A stretch of DNA of 18,193 nucleotides from CAZKFN01 sp964552035 (GTDB lineage: Bacteria; Bacteroidota; Bacteroidia; Flavobacteriales_E; Vicingaceae). Position numbers and translations under genes: made by a program. Positions 1 through 7,016 of the stretch are shown here, piece after piece; within the stretch, counting starts at the first letter, position 1; every line of letters starts with the position of its first letter. The stretch covers positions 1-18,193 of the forward strand of contig CAZKFN010000041.1 in NCBI GenBank assembly GCA_964552035.1, in the 5' to 3' direction. The notes under the pieces were generated by a model. It was not told the origin of the DNA and did not search any database. It worked only from the letters and a program-made list of their open reading frames with translations.

Positions 1-176
1 TCAACCTTTATAGTGATTGAAAAGCTCTTTTATTACTTTTATCGGACAGTAGTGATTTCAAATATAATAAAAATTAATGAAACAAAATCTTAATATCCAA
101 TTGTTGTATTCATTAATTGAACTTACTCTTGAAAAGATAATTATTAGAAATCGTTTTGAGGTTGAAGGGGAGGGAT

Positions 177-188
177 TGGTTTAAACCA
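177..188. repeat. 12-bp perfect palindrome
   Basis: The sequence TGGTTTAAACCA is its own reverse complement. It lies about 80 bases before the decayed ADP-ribosylglycohydrolase gene. It could be the remains of an operator, but a 12-bp palindrome rich in A/T can also arise by chance. Nothing else firm is visible in bases 1-266. A frame open from base 1 to a TAA at 91-93 might be the tail of an upstream gene, but it shows no recognisable motif. Confidence 0.25.
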
Positions 189-266
189 TAAATCTAAATT
201 TGAAGTAATCTTTTCAAAAATTTCTTATTTTAGTGTTTTCTAATGTTTTAAATTAAACAAAACCTC

Positions 267-654
267 ATGACCCCACTCAAATCAATAGCATTAAAGGAGT
301 TTTTTATGGCCAAGCCATTGGAGATGCCTTAGGCTTAGGTACAGAATTTTTAAATAAAAAGGAGATTGCCGAATATTATCCTAAAGGCCTTCAAGATTAT
401 TCCCAAATTGTTCAAGACAAACACAGAAGCCGTTGGAAAATTGGAGATTGGACAGATGATACCGATCAATTTTTGTGCATTTGTGATGCCCTTATCAAAA
501 ATGGACAGATCTATAAACTCAATTTTGCAGAAGAACTATATACTTAATTTAAAAACGACCCAATGAAAATTGGCTATTCAATTTACAAAATAGTTTCAAT
601 ACCTCATCGTACAACAAACCCCACATAGCCTCTAAAATAATTTGGAAATACCTA
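267..654 (+). pseudogene. Decayed ADP-ribosylglycohydrolase (DraG/ARH family) remnant
   Basis: The reading frame from about 284 to 544 encodes a clear N-terminal half of an ADP-ribosylglycohydrolase. It shows GVFYGQAIGDALGLGTEF (from 296) followed by GDWTDDTDQF, the two motifs that carry metal-binding acidic residues in this family. The only nearby ATG (267) is in a different frame and reads into a stop after 17 codons, so the start is shifted or lost. A TAA at 545-547 interrupts the frame. Similarity then seems to continue (FKNDPM, GYSIYKIVSIP) to about 604. A second shift near 605-610 brings NKPHIASKIIWKYL into another frame up to about 654. The remainder of the ~250-300 residue protein, including the second acidic motif, is missing. 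The convergent permease gene ends at 632, inside the remnant. The family call is confident from the motifs; the reading past the stop is inferred from remembered family patterns. Confidence 0.8.
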
Positions 655-1447
655 ACTTATTCAACTCAATAAAAAGGACTAGAATACCTAAACCCAAAAT
701 AAAATAACCAAAAATCAACCTCAGACTTTCATTCGTAAAAGTATTTTTTACAGCAGAGGCTACCACAACCCCAGAAACTGAAAACATCATACAAAACAAA
801 AGCAATTTCCAGTCTCGTTCAACGGAGGGATTAAAATCACCTAAAAAACCTATAGTAGTTGTTATAGCTATTATAAATAAAGAAGTAGCTATGGCCTCTC
901 GCATAGAAATATTAGCTTTGAGATAAAGGGCAGGGACAATTAAAAACCCTCCTCCTGCACCGACAAAACCCGTAACTAAACCAATAGCAGCGCCTAAAAA
1001 AGCACTTGAAGAAATGGAACGAACTCGAACCGATTTCAAAGCGCGAGTACGTCCTTTTAAAGTTTTAATTGCTGTAAATAAAATTAACACTGAAAAAAGA
1101 AGCATAATAACATTTCCTTTTGATAAAGTAATTTCAGCATTTTCAAATATTATATTAGGAACGCGGGGTAAGATGAGTCGTCGAATAAAAAAGGTAACCA
1201 ACAAACCTGGAACGGCGAAATATAAACCTATTTTATAATGAATAGTTTGCTTTTTGATGTTGTCTACCGTAGCTGCCCAATTGGATATTCCCATAATAAA
1301 CATGGAGTAAGACGTTGCCCAATAAGGATTGATGTTGAGAACATAAACTAAAACGGGAATTGTCAATATCGCTCCACCGCTTCCTAGTAAACTTAAAACA
1401 ACTCCAATAATAAAAAAAAGAAAAGCTGCTAAGCTATACGAATCCAT
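632..1447 (-). CDS. TauE/SafE-family membrane permease
   Basis: This is a predicted 271-residue inner-membrane protein with about eight hydrophobic segments. It shows the two glycine-rich half-repeats typical of TauE/SafE (DUF81) permeases: LLGSGGAILTIP near residues 20-31 and GFVGAGGGFLIVP near 160-172. Family members have been linked to export of sulfite, sulfoacetate or other organosulfur anions, but the substrate here cannot be read from sequence. The frame stays open 37 codons further upstream (to 1558). The start at 1447 is preferred because it places the first membrane segment at the N-terminus as in relatives, and the extra stretch is charged with no family resemblance. No -7 promoter element was found upstream. 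The 3' end overlaps the decayed ADP-ribosylglycohydrolase remnant by about 23 bases, so the last residues (GISKLF) may be recent additions. Confidence 0.85.
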   Translation of the reverse strand: MDSYSLAAFLFFIIGVVLSLLGSGGAILTIPVLVYVLNINPYWATSYSMFIMGISNWAATVDNIKKQTIHYKIGLYFAVPGLLVTFFIRRLILPRVPNIIFENAEITLSKGNVIMLLFSVLILFTAIKTLKGRTRALKSVRVRSISSSAFLGAAIGLVTGFVGAGGGFLIVPALYLKANISMREAIATSLFIIAITTTIGFLGDFNPSVERDWKLLLFCMMFSVSGVVVASAVKNTFTNESLRLIFGYFILGLGILVLFIELNKLGISKLF

Positions 1448-1629
1448 AATTTTTAGCTCAAAGTGTAAAGATAAAAATACAGAAAGGTTTTCTAGCCTAG
1501 TAAGGGAAGTATTTCTCTTAATCTTTAAACTTCCTTCAACTTTTATAAAGTCTAACAATTATTCATGTAAAACCTTAATTTTATTCAAACAAACTTTAAC
1601 TTTATTAAAAATAATGTCAATTATATTAA

Positions 1630-1637
1630 TATATTTG
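1630..1637 (+). promoter_or_regulatory. Candidate -7 promoter element for the DUF2089 operon
   Basis: TATATTTG matches the Bacteroidota -7 consensus TAnnTTTG exactly. Transcription would start near 1642-1645, giving a 5' leader of about 25 bases to the ATG at 1669. No convincing TTG-type -33 element is visible. Confidence 0.45.
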
Positions 1638-1668
1638 CTCTAGAGTTAGAAATTCAAGTTACTTTTTT

Positions 1669-1947
1669 ATGAAAAAGACCCCAGCTATTTGCCCTAGTTG
1701 TGAAGCCACCCTTAAAGTGAGTTCCCTTTCTTGTACAAAATGTGACACTCTTATTTCTGGAACTTATGATTTGCCAATTATTGCTAGCCTTCCACAAGAG
1801 GATCAAATTTTTATTTTAGATTTTATACTCTCAGGTGGTAGCTTAAAAGCCATGGCAAAGCAGATGAAAAAAAGTTACCCTACGGTTCGTAACCGACTGG
1901 ATGAACTCATCGATTTATTAAAACAACTTCAAGAAAATGAACATTAG
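1669..1947 (+). CDS. DUF2089 family zinc-ribbon/HTH protein
   Basis: This small 92-residue protein has two recognisable parts. The N-terminal zinc ribbon has Cys8-x2-Cys11 (CPSC) and Cys22-x2-Cys25 (CTKC). A helical C-terminal part, residues ~40-88 (LPQEDQIFILDFILSGGSLKAMAKQ and PTVRNRLDELI, read in two pieces), resembles a helix-turn-helix. This arrangement is that of the DUF2089 family, which is widespread but little characterised and is presumed to be regulatory or nucleic-acid binding. The gene overlaps the next one by 11 bases (1937-1947), so translation is probably coupled. That suggests it controls, or is co-produced with, the membrane protein and hydrolase downstream. Family assignment is good; function is unproven. 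Confidence 0.8.
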   Translation: MKKTPAICPSCEATLKVSSLSCTKCDTLISGTYDLPIIASLPQEDQIFILDFILSGGSLKAMAKQMKKSYPTVRNRLDELIDLLKQLQENEH

Positions 1948-2506
1948 TGTTTTATTTAATCCTTTTGAAAAATATAACGAAAAAGACCTCCTTGGTTTTG
2001 GCTTCTTGGCTTTGGTTTTGGGTTCTCTTTTTGCTTTTTGGTGGAATGCCAGATATGACGGAGCCTTGGACTTGCATTTTAGTTATGGAGTGAAATGGTG
2101 GGAGCCCTTTGTAGATAATTTTATTAACCTCAGCAGTATCAGCCTGATTTTTTATGGAATAGGAAAAATCATCTATAAAAAAACTCGTTTTATAGACATC
2201 CTGGCATTGAGCCTCGTAGCTCGTTTTCCTCTTTATTTATTAACGCTAACCAACATCAATGGAGCCAACCAAAAATACACGGAAACTCTCTTAACCACCT
2301 TGCCAGACCTTATTTTTACAGAGGGTTTAATCCCTCTTCTGATTTTTTCTTTAATTGGAATTCTATTACTCCTTTGGATGATTGTTTTATTTTACAAAGG
2401 TTTTAAAATAAGTACCAACAGCAAAGGTTGGAAGTTAAATGTAGGAATAGTAATAGCTCTTATTTTAAGCGAGGTTTTATCTAAAATAATCTTTAATTTA
2501 ATTTAA
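1937..2506 (+). CDS. Yip1-like multi-pass membrane protein
   Basis: The 189-residue protein starts with a short amphipathic stretch (NPFEKYNEKD) followed by about five hydrophobic segments, near residues 20-35, 63-77, 84-103, 128-153 and 167-187. The opening NPF motif, length and segment layout resemble bacterial Yip1-domain proteins, but no catalytic residue or diagnostic motif is visible, so the family name is tentative. It begins inside the DUF2089 gene (11-base overlap) and ends 17 bases before the hydrolase gene, which places it in the middle of a three-gene operon. It probably sits in the inner membrane. Role unknown. Confidence 0.7.
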   Translation: MNISVLFNPFEKYNEKDLLGFGFLALVLGSLFAFWWNARYDGALDLHFSYGVKWWEPFVDNFINLSSISLIFYGIGKIIYKKTRFIDILALSLVARFPLYLLTLTNINGANQKYTETLLTTLPDLIFTEGLIPLLIFSLIGILLLLWMIVLFYKGFKISTNSKGWKLNVGIVIALILSEVLSKIIFNLI

Positions 2507-2523
2507 ACAAAAACCAATAACAG

Positions 2524-3936
2524 ATGACAAAAAAAGTGTTTTCTTTATTATGCATCCTAAGTTCTACTCTATTATGCTATGCCCAGAACATTGAAGGAAA
2601 ATGGCAAGGAGAACTAAATGTTTACGGAACTCAATTGCCTTTAATTTTTAACTTTAGCATAGTAGATTCCAACTTAAAAGCCAGCTTTGATAGTCCACTT
2701 CAACAAGCTTACGATGTTCCCATAGATCAAATTACATTTAAAAACAGAAAACTTATTTTAAAAATTTCAACAATTGGGGCAAGCTATACGGCTACTTTAG
2801 CAGAAAATGATAGCACCTTCTTAGGAGATTTTGAGCAAAATGGATTGAAATTCCCTTTGGAATTAATTCAGTCTTCTTCTATTTTTCCTTTACCTACAAA
2901 ACCTCAGGAGCCCCAAGAACCATTTCCTTATCTAACTGAAGATGTAGTTTTTGAGAATACCCAACAAAATATACGATTGGCAGGAACCTTAAGTTTTCCA
3001 AAAGGTAGGGAAAAGCATCCAGCAGTGATTTTAATTAGTGGGAGTGGCCCACAAGATAGAAATCAAGAGCTTTTTAACCACAAGCCTTTTTTAGTCATCT
3101 CGGATTATTTAGTTAGAAATGGCATTGCAGTTTTACGATATGACGACAGAGGAGTTGCTGAATCTGGAGGAGAATTTAAAGGTTCAACTACAGCAGACTT
3201 TGCTACAGATACCCGAGCTGCTATAGCTTATTTAAAAAGCAGAAAAGAAATTGATGCCAATAAAATTGGTCTCGTAGGACATAGTGAGGGAGGGATTATT
3301 GCAGGAATGCTTGCTGCGCAAACTCGTGAGGTAGGATTTATTATCCTTTTAGCTAGTCCTGCTAAAAAAGGAGCGCAAGTACTCTTAAAACAACAAGAAA
3401 TTATAGGTAAAGCAGCTGGTTTATCAGAAAATTATATAGATAACAATTACCGCATCAATGCCGGAGCCTATGAAATAATTGCTCAAGAAAAAGATACTTT
3501 AATCTTAAAAGACAAACTTAAAACCTATTTTGAAAAAGAGTTAAAAGCATTTCCAGATTGGAACCTTCAAAGAGAAAGTGGGTTAAGTGATGAGAAATTC
3601 ATATCCACGCTTGTAGAGACTTATACTGATAATTGGATGCGCTTTTTCATGAATTATGAACCGTATAAAGATTTAGAAAAGATAAGAATTCCAATACTTG
3701 CTTTAAATGGAGATAAGGATTTACAAGTGGATATTGAACAAAATTTTTACACTACAAAAGCAATCCTAGAAAAACAATCTGTTAAAAATAGTAAAGCCGT
3801 ATTGTTAGAGGGATTAAATCATCTTTTCCAAGAAAGCGAAACAGGTTTACCTATGGAATATGGACAAATAGAGCAGACCTTTTCAACAGAAGCGTTGGAA
3901 GTTATAAAAGACTGGATCTTAAAAGTAGTGGAGTAA
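2524..3936 (+). CDS. Secreted alpha/beta hydrolase (serine esterase/peptidase-like)
   Basis: This 470-residue protein has a Sec signal peptide (residues 1-20, cleavage after CYA). An N-terminal beta-rich module (~22-118, beginning IEGKWQGEL) commonly precedes hydrolases of this type in Bacteroidota. The alpha/beta-hydrolase domain begins near residue 140. Visible catalytic features are the oxyanion region ISGSGPQDRN (171-180), RYDDRGVAESGG (205-216), the nucleophile elbow GHSEGG with Ser254, a candidate acid in GDKD (397 or 399) and His433 in GLNHLF. It is probably periplasmic or surface-exposed. The substrate is unknown; esterase or acyl-peptidase activity is most likely. It is the last gene of the DUF2089 operon. 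The convergent gap to the next gene (3937-4042) shows no clear hairpin terminator. Confidence 0.85.
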   Translation: MTKKVFSLLCILSSTLLCYAQNIEGKWQGELNVYGTQLPLIFNFSIVDSNLKASFDSPLQQAYDVPIDQITFKNRKLILKISTIGASYTATLAENDSTFLGDFEQNGLKFPLELIQSSSIFPLPTKPQEPQEPFPYLTEDVVFENTQQNIRLAGTLSFPKGREKHPAVILISGSGPQDRNQELFNHKPFLVISDYLVRNGIAVLRYDDRGVAESGGEFKGSTTADFATDTRAAIAYLKSRKEIDANKIGLVGHSEGGIIAGMLAAQTREVGFIILLASPAKKGAQVLLKQQEIIGKAAGLSENYIDNNYRINAGAYEIIAQEKDTLILKDKLKTYFEKELKAFPDWNLQRESGLSDEKFISTLVETYTDNWMRFFMNYEPYKDLEKIRIPILALNGDKDLQVDIEQNFYTTKAILEKQSVKNSKAVLLEGLNHLFQESETGLPMEYGQIEQTFSTEALEVIKDWILKVVE

Positions 3937-4042
3937 AATTCAATTTATCAATGCAGCTTTGGACATAACTCTAAACTAATTCACAATAAATTCAGGTAAA
4001 GTCTACAGGCTATTTTTGAATTAGCTGAAAATGGAAATTTAC

Positions 4043-4675
4043 TTACTCATTAGAAGCCAACAAACGCTCTAATTCGTTAATGGTTTCTTCACTGCTCACA
4101 TCTACTCCCTCTCTTTGGTGAACCAATTCTCCTTTTCTGTTGAAAACGCTAATAATGTTGGAATGAGAAAAATCTATGGGTGATATTCTCTTATAATTTA
4201 CAGCTAAAACAGCCGCAAACTCTCTAGTATCTTCTTCAGTTCCTCTAAGAAATAACCAAGGCTCTTCGTTCATTTTATTTTCTACGGCAAATTCAGCTAA
4301 CTTTTCAGGAGTATCCGCTTCAGGGTCTATGCTTACAAAAACCATTTGCAAATCCTTTAGCTTATCTTTTGGCATTCGCTCTTTAATTGTTCTCATATCT
4401 GCTACCAATCGTGGACAAGTAGCTTTACAATTGGTATAAATCATCACCATGGCTACCACCTTACCGTGTAGGTCCTTTAGCTCCATATCTTCCCCTTTAT
4501 GGGAGGTCCATTGAGAAGGTAAATTAAAAATAGACAAGGAAGTAAACTCAGCATTTGGGTCAAAAGCTGTTTCTGTTTCATTCTCTTGCTTTGCTTTACC
4601 TCCACAAGCAGCTAATGTTGTCATTGCGGCAAATAGCCCAATAATAATCCAATCTTTTAATCTTATTCTCATCAT
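4043..4675 (-). CDS. SCO1/SenC family copper-binding lipoprotein
   Basis: The 210-residue protein has a lipoprotein signal (lipobox LAAC, Cys24) and a thioredoxin-like domain from ~45. It carries the SCO copper site: Cys83-x3-Cys87 in TNCKATCP and His171 in DFSHSN. SCO proteins carry copper or act as thiol reductases during assembly of copper oxidases, and related ones occur beside nitrite and nitrous-oxide reductases. Here it is the last gene of the nirK operon, starting within the nirV stop region (4-base overlap, 4672-4675), so a role in loading or protecting the copper sites of NirK is the simplest reading. A start at the second Met is equally possible. It would sit in the periplasm, anchored to a membrane by lipid. 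Confidence 0.9.
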   Translation of the reverse strand: MMRIRLKDWIIIGLFAAMTTLAACGGKAKQENETETAFDPNAEFTSLSIFNLPSQWTSHKGEDMELKDLHGKVVAMVMIYTNCKATCPRLVADMRTIKERMPKDKLKDLQMVFVSIDPEADTPEKLAEFAVENKMNEEPWLFLRGTEEDTREFAAVLAVNYKRISPIDFSHSNIISVFNRKGELVHQREGVDVSSEETINELERLLASNE

Positions 4676-5475
4676 GGTAAATTTTGTTTTTGATTGATAC
4701 TTTCAGCACATCTAAACCCTAGGTTTCTTCCGCTATAATTAGCCTTTAAGCTACCGCGGAAAGCATAACGCATAAAAGCAGCATAATTCATTAAGTCTGT
4801 TGCATTAATTGCAGCAGCTCCACAAAACAGTTTGGCATCTCTATTTGATCCTTCTCTTGCTTCACCTTTCAGTAAAACAGAATTAAAATCAGAAGTCCAC
4901 TCCCACACAATTCCATGCAAATCATAAACGCCCCAGTAATTTTTATAGGTTGAGCCTATTGCTCTATTATGGGTTTGAGGTGTTTCATACCAGCTTAAAA
5001 TATACTGATTGTATGCCTCACTCTTTCTAGCATCTTGAACCTCTTCATCTGCCATGGCTGCATATTCCCATTCATCCACTGTAGGTAGACGTTTACCTTG
5101 GGTCTCACAATATGCTTTAGCAGCGAACCAAGAAATATTATTAACAGGACTACTGGGATTCACCTTGTCATCAATTTCTAAGTCAGATTTCCAATTTTTT
5201 AAATATCCATCAGCTGCAAAAATTTGTAAAACTTCAGACTTACGCCATTTAGGGTTATCTTTTACAAACTTCTGAAAATCAAGATGAGTTACTGGATAGA
5301 CATCCATTTTAAAATCCTCAACTTCCACATAAGCTGTATCAGAACCATAAAGTGGAAGGAAAAATCCCCCTTTGATCTTTACCATTTCATCATTTTGAGC
5401 ATTTACTTCTATGGATATAAAAGCAAATGCTATCACTAAAAACCATAATAAATGAACTCTATTTTTCATGACCAT
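4672..5475 (-). CDS. nirV: NirV-like protein, formylglycine-generating-enzyme (SUMF1) fold
   Basis: This 267-residue secreted protein has a signal peptide ending near VNAQ (residues ~25-27). The FGE-sulfatase fold is shown by MDVYPVTHLDFQKF (57-70), RLPTVDEWEYAA (129-140), GVYDLHGIVWEWTSDF (182-197) and the terminal NLGFRC (251-256). In true formylglycine-generating enzymes the segment after GGS holds two active cysteines in a C-x4-C pattern. Here the matching stretch reads LFCGAAAINATD (216-227), with Cys218 only and no second nearby Cys, so sulfatase maturation is unlikely. NirV proteins of this fold are encoded next to nirK in other denitrifiers, including Rhodobacter. The gene lies 16 bases after nirK and overlaps the SCO gene, which supports a NirK-related role. 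The exact function of NirV is unknown. Translation could also begin at Met3. Confidence 0.85.
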   Translation of the reverse strand: MVMKNRVHLLWFLVIAFAFISIEVNAQNDEMVKIKGGFFLPLYGSDTAYVEVEDFKMDVYPVTHLDFQKFVKDNPKWRKSEVLQIFAADGYLKNWKSDLEIDDKVNPSSPVNNISWFAAKAYCETQGKRLPTVDEWEYAAMADEEVQDARKSEAYNQYILSWYETPQTHNRAIGSTYKNYWGVYDLHGIVWEWTSDFNSVLLKGEAREGSNRDAKLFCGAAAINATDLMNYAAFMRYAFRGSLKANYSGRNLGFRCAESINQKQNLP

Positions 5476-5491
5476 AGGGGGATTATATTAA

Positions 5492-6985
5492 TTATCTACG
5501 TTCTTTTACCATATCAGAAGTAACAACAGTATTGTTATTACCCCATTGACTGTATACAAAAGTTAAAACGTTAGCTGTTTCTTCATCCGTTAAATTTTGG
5601 CTAGGCATAATACCGTCATATACTTCACCATTAACGGTAATTTCACCTTCTAAACCATGAACCACAGCATCGATAGTAGCATTTACATCAGTTAAATAAT
5701 CCGAACTTGCTAAAGGAGGGAAAGCTCCAGGCAATCCTTGTCCTTCATTTTGATGACAAGCAAAACAAGTTTGCATATAAACACTTTTACCAAACTTAAT
5801 TTTTTCCTCTAAAGTTTTAGCTACAATCTCTTCTCTTTCACCTCTTATACCACTAGGCATATCTTGAGATGAACCACCCTCTGGCAGGTAGATCCCCTCC
5901 TTTATCTGACCGGAAAACACCTTTTTATTGGCATCACCCTCAACATTTAACATTGCTAAAGCTCCTTTATTAAAAGCTCTAAAAATAGAGTGATCAACTA
6001 AAATTAACGAACCGGGAACATCAACTTGAAATTCTATCATTGCAGCACCTCCTGCAGGAATTAAAGTAGTCTGAATATTCTCAATAAATGAAGTTCCACC
6101 TTCTACATAAACCTTGTCGAAGATTTCTCCAATAACGTGGAAAGAAGAAACAAGGTTGGGACCACCATTTCCAACAAATAGACGAATTTTTTCACCTACT
6201 TTAGCAGTTAATGCATTCTCACCTGTTAAAGCTCCAACTTTACCATTAAAAACTACATAGTCAGCTAGCTCATTAATGGCTTTAGCCATGCTAAAAGGCT
6301 GTTCTCCTCTTTCTCCATAAGCTCCTTTCGTATAAAAGTCACCTTGCATCACATAATATTCTTTATCTACTGGATCTAATCCTCCTTCAGGTTCAATCAG
6401 AATTAAACCATACATTCCGTTAGCAATATGCATCCCTACTGGCGCAGTAGCACAGTGATAAACAAACAAACCCGGATGAAGTGCTTTAAAAGAAAATACT
6501 GCTTCTCTTCCTGGTGGAATAAATGAAGACTCCGCTCCACCACCAGGACCAGTCACTGCATGAAGGTCAATGTTGTGTGGTAGTTTATTGTCTGGATGAT
6601 TCTGTAGATGAAACTCAATCTCATCCCCTACTCTAGCACGAATAAAACTCCCTGGAACAGTTCCACCAAAAGTCCAATAGACATAATCAACTCCGTCAAT
6701 CATCTCTCCCACCTCTTCAATAATTTCCATTTCTACTTTTAACTTTTGAGCTGGACGATTTCCTACCGGCTTGGGAACGTATGGAGGTGATGTTAATTCA
6801 GCATCTACCATATCTCCAACAGTTTCAATGTTAACTGATTCAGCACCTGCAATTGATTTCCCCATAGGGTCTGATGCCTTGTTTGAGCTGTCTTCTCCAG
6901 CTTGCTGGCATGCATTTAACCCCAACATCAACAAGGATGCTGAAAAAAACACAGCCATTAAATATACTCCTAAATTCTTTTTCAT
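5492..6985 (-). CDS. nirK: Copper nitrite reductase with C-terminal cytochrome c domain
   Basis: The 497-residue lipoprotein (lipobox LNAC, Cys26) reduces nitrite to nitric oxide. Two cupredoxin domains span ~75-200 and ~205-350. Probable type 1 copper ligands are His137, Cys178, His186 and Met191 (PHNIDLH, YHCATAP, GMHIANGMYG). Probable type 2 ligands are His142, His177 and His332 (LVDHSIFRAF), with catalytic Asp140 and His283 (SFHVIG). The HCATAP-type loop is that of class II enzymes. After a linker (~355-390) comes a class I cytochrome c domain with CFACH (Cys407, Cys410, His411) and likely axial Met460 in GIMPSQ. The fusion lets electrons enter NirK through its own haem, with the enzyme lipid-anchored in the periplasm or outer membrane. 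It starts 31 bases after the porin gene and is followed at 16 bases by nirV, so it is the second gene of a four-gene operon. Confidence 0.95.
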   Translation of the reverse strand: MKKNLGVYLMAVFFSASLLMLGLNACQQAGEDSSNKASDPMGKSIAGAESVNIETVGDMVDAELTSPPYVPKPVGNRPAQKLKVEMEIIEEVGEMIDGVDYVYWTFGGTVPGSFIRARVGDEIEFHLQNHPDNKLPHNIDLHAVTGPGGGAESSFIPPGREAVFSFKALHPGLFVYHCATAPVGMHIANGMYGLILIEPEGGLDPVDKEYYVMQGDFYTKGAYGERGEQPFSMAKAINELADYVVFNGKVGALTGENALTAKVGEKIRLFVGNGGPNLVSSFHVIGEIFDKVYVEGGTSFIENIQTTLIPAGGAAMIEFQVDVPGSLILVDHSIFRAFNKGALAMLNVEGDANKKVFSGQIKEGIYLPEGGSSQDMPSGIRGEREEIVAKTLEEKIKFGKSVYMQTCFACHQNEGQGLPGAFPPLASSDYLTDVNATIDAVVHGLEGEITVNGEVYDGIMPSQNLTDEETANVLTFVYSQWGNNNTVVTSDMVKERR

Positions 6986-7016
6986 TTTTGATAAATTTGT
7001 GGTTATAGAATTAATT

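Noticed and set aside
1..93. Frame open from the left edge to a TAA at 91-93, possibly the tail of an upstream gene
   Set aside because: Only 30 codons, with no motif, in A/T-rich sequence; not enough to support a gene.
366..566. 66-codon plus-strand open frame
   Set aside because: It is out of frame with the ADP-ribosylglycohydrolase motifs and has no recognisable content.
1014..1238. Plus-strand open frame of 74 codons
   Set aside because: Antisense to the TauE/SafE permease and without family features.
3937..4042. Search for a terminator between the convergent hydrolase and SCO genes
   Set aside because: Only weak, imperfect complementarity was seen, without a stem comparable to the two clear terminators elsewhere.
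6986..7016. TTGATAAATTTG as a separate FNR-type box directly before nirK
   Set aside because: Only one half-site matches, and the 31-base gap in the operon leaves little room for an independent promoter.
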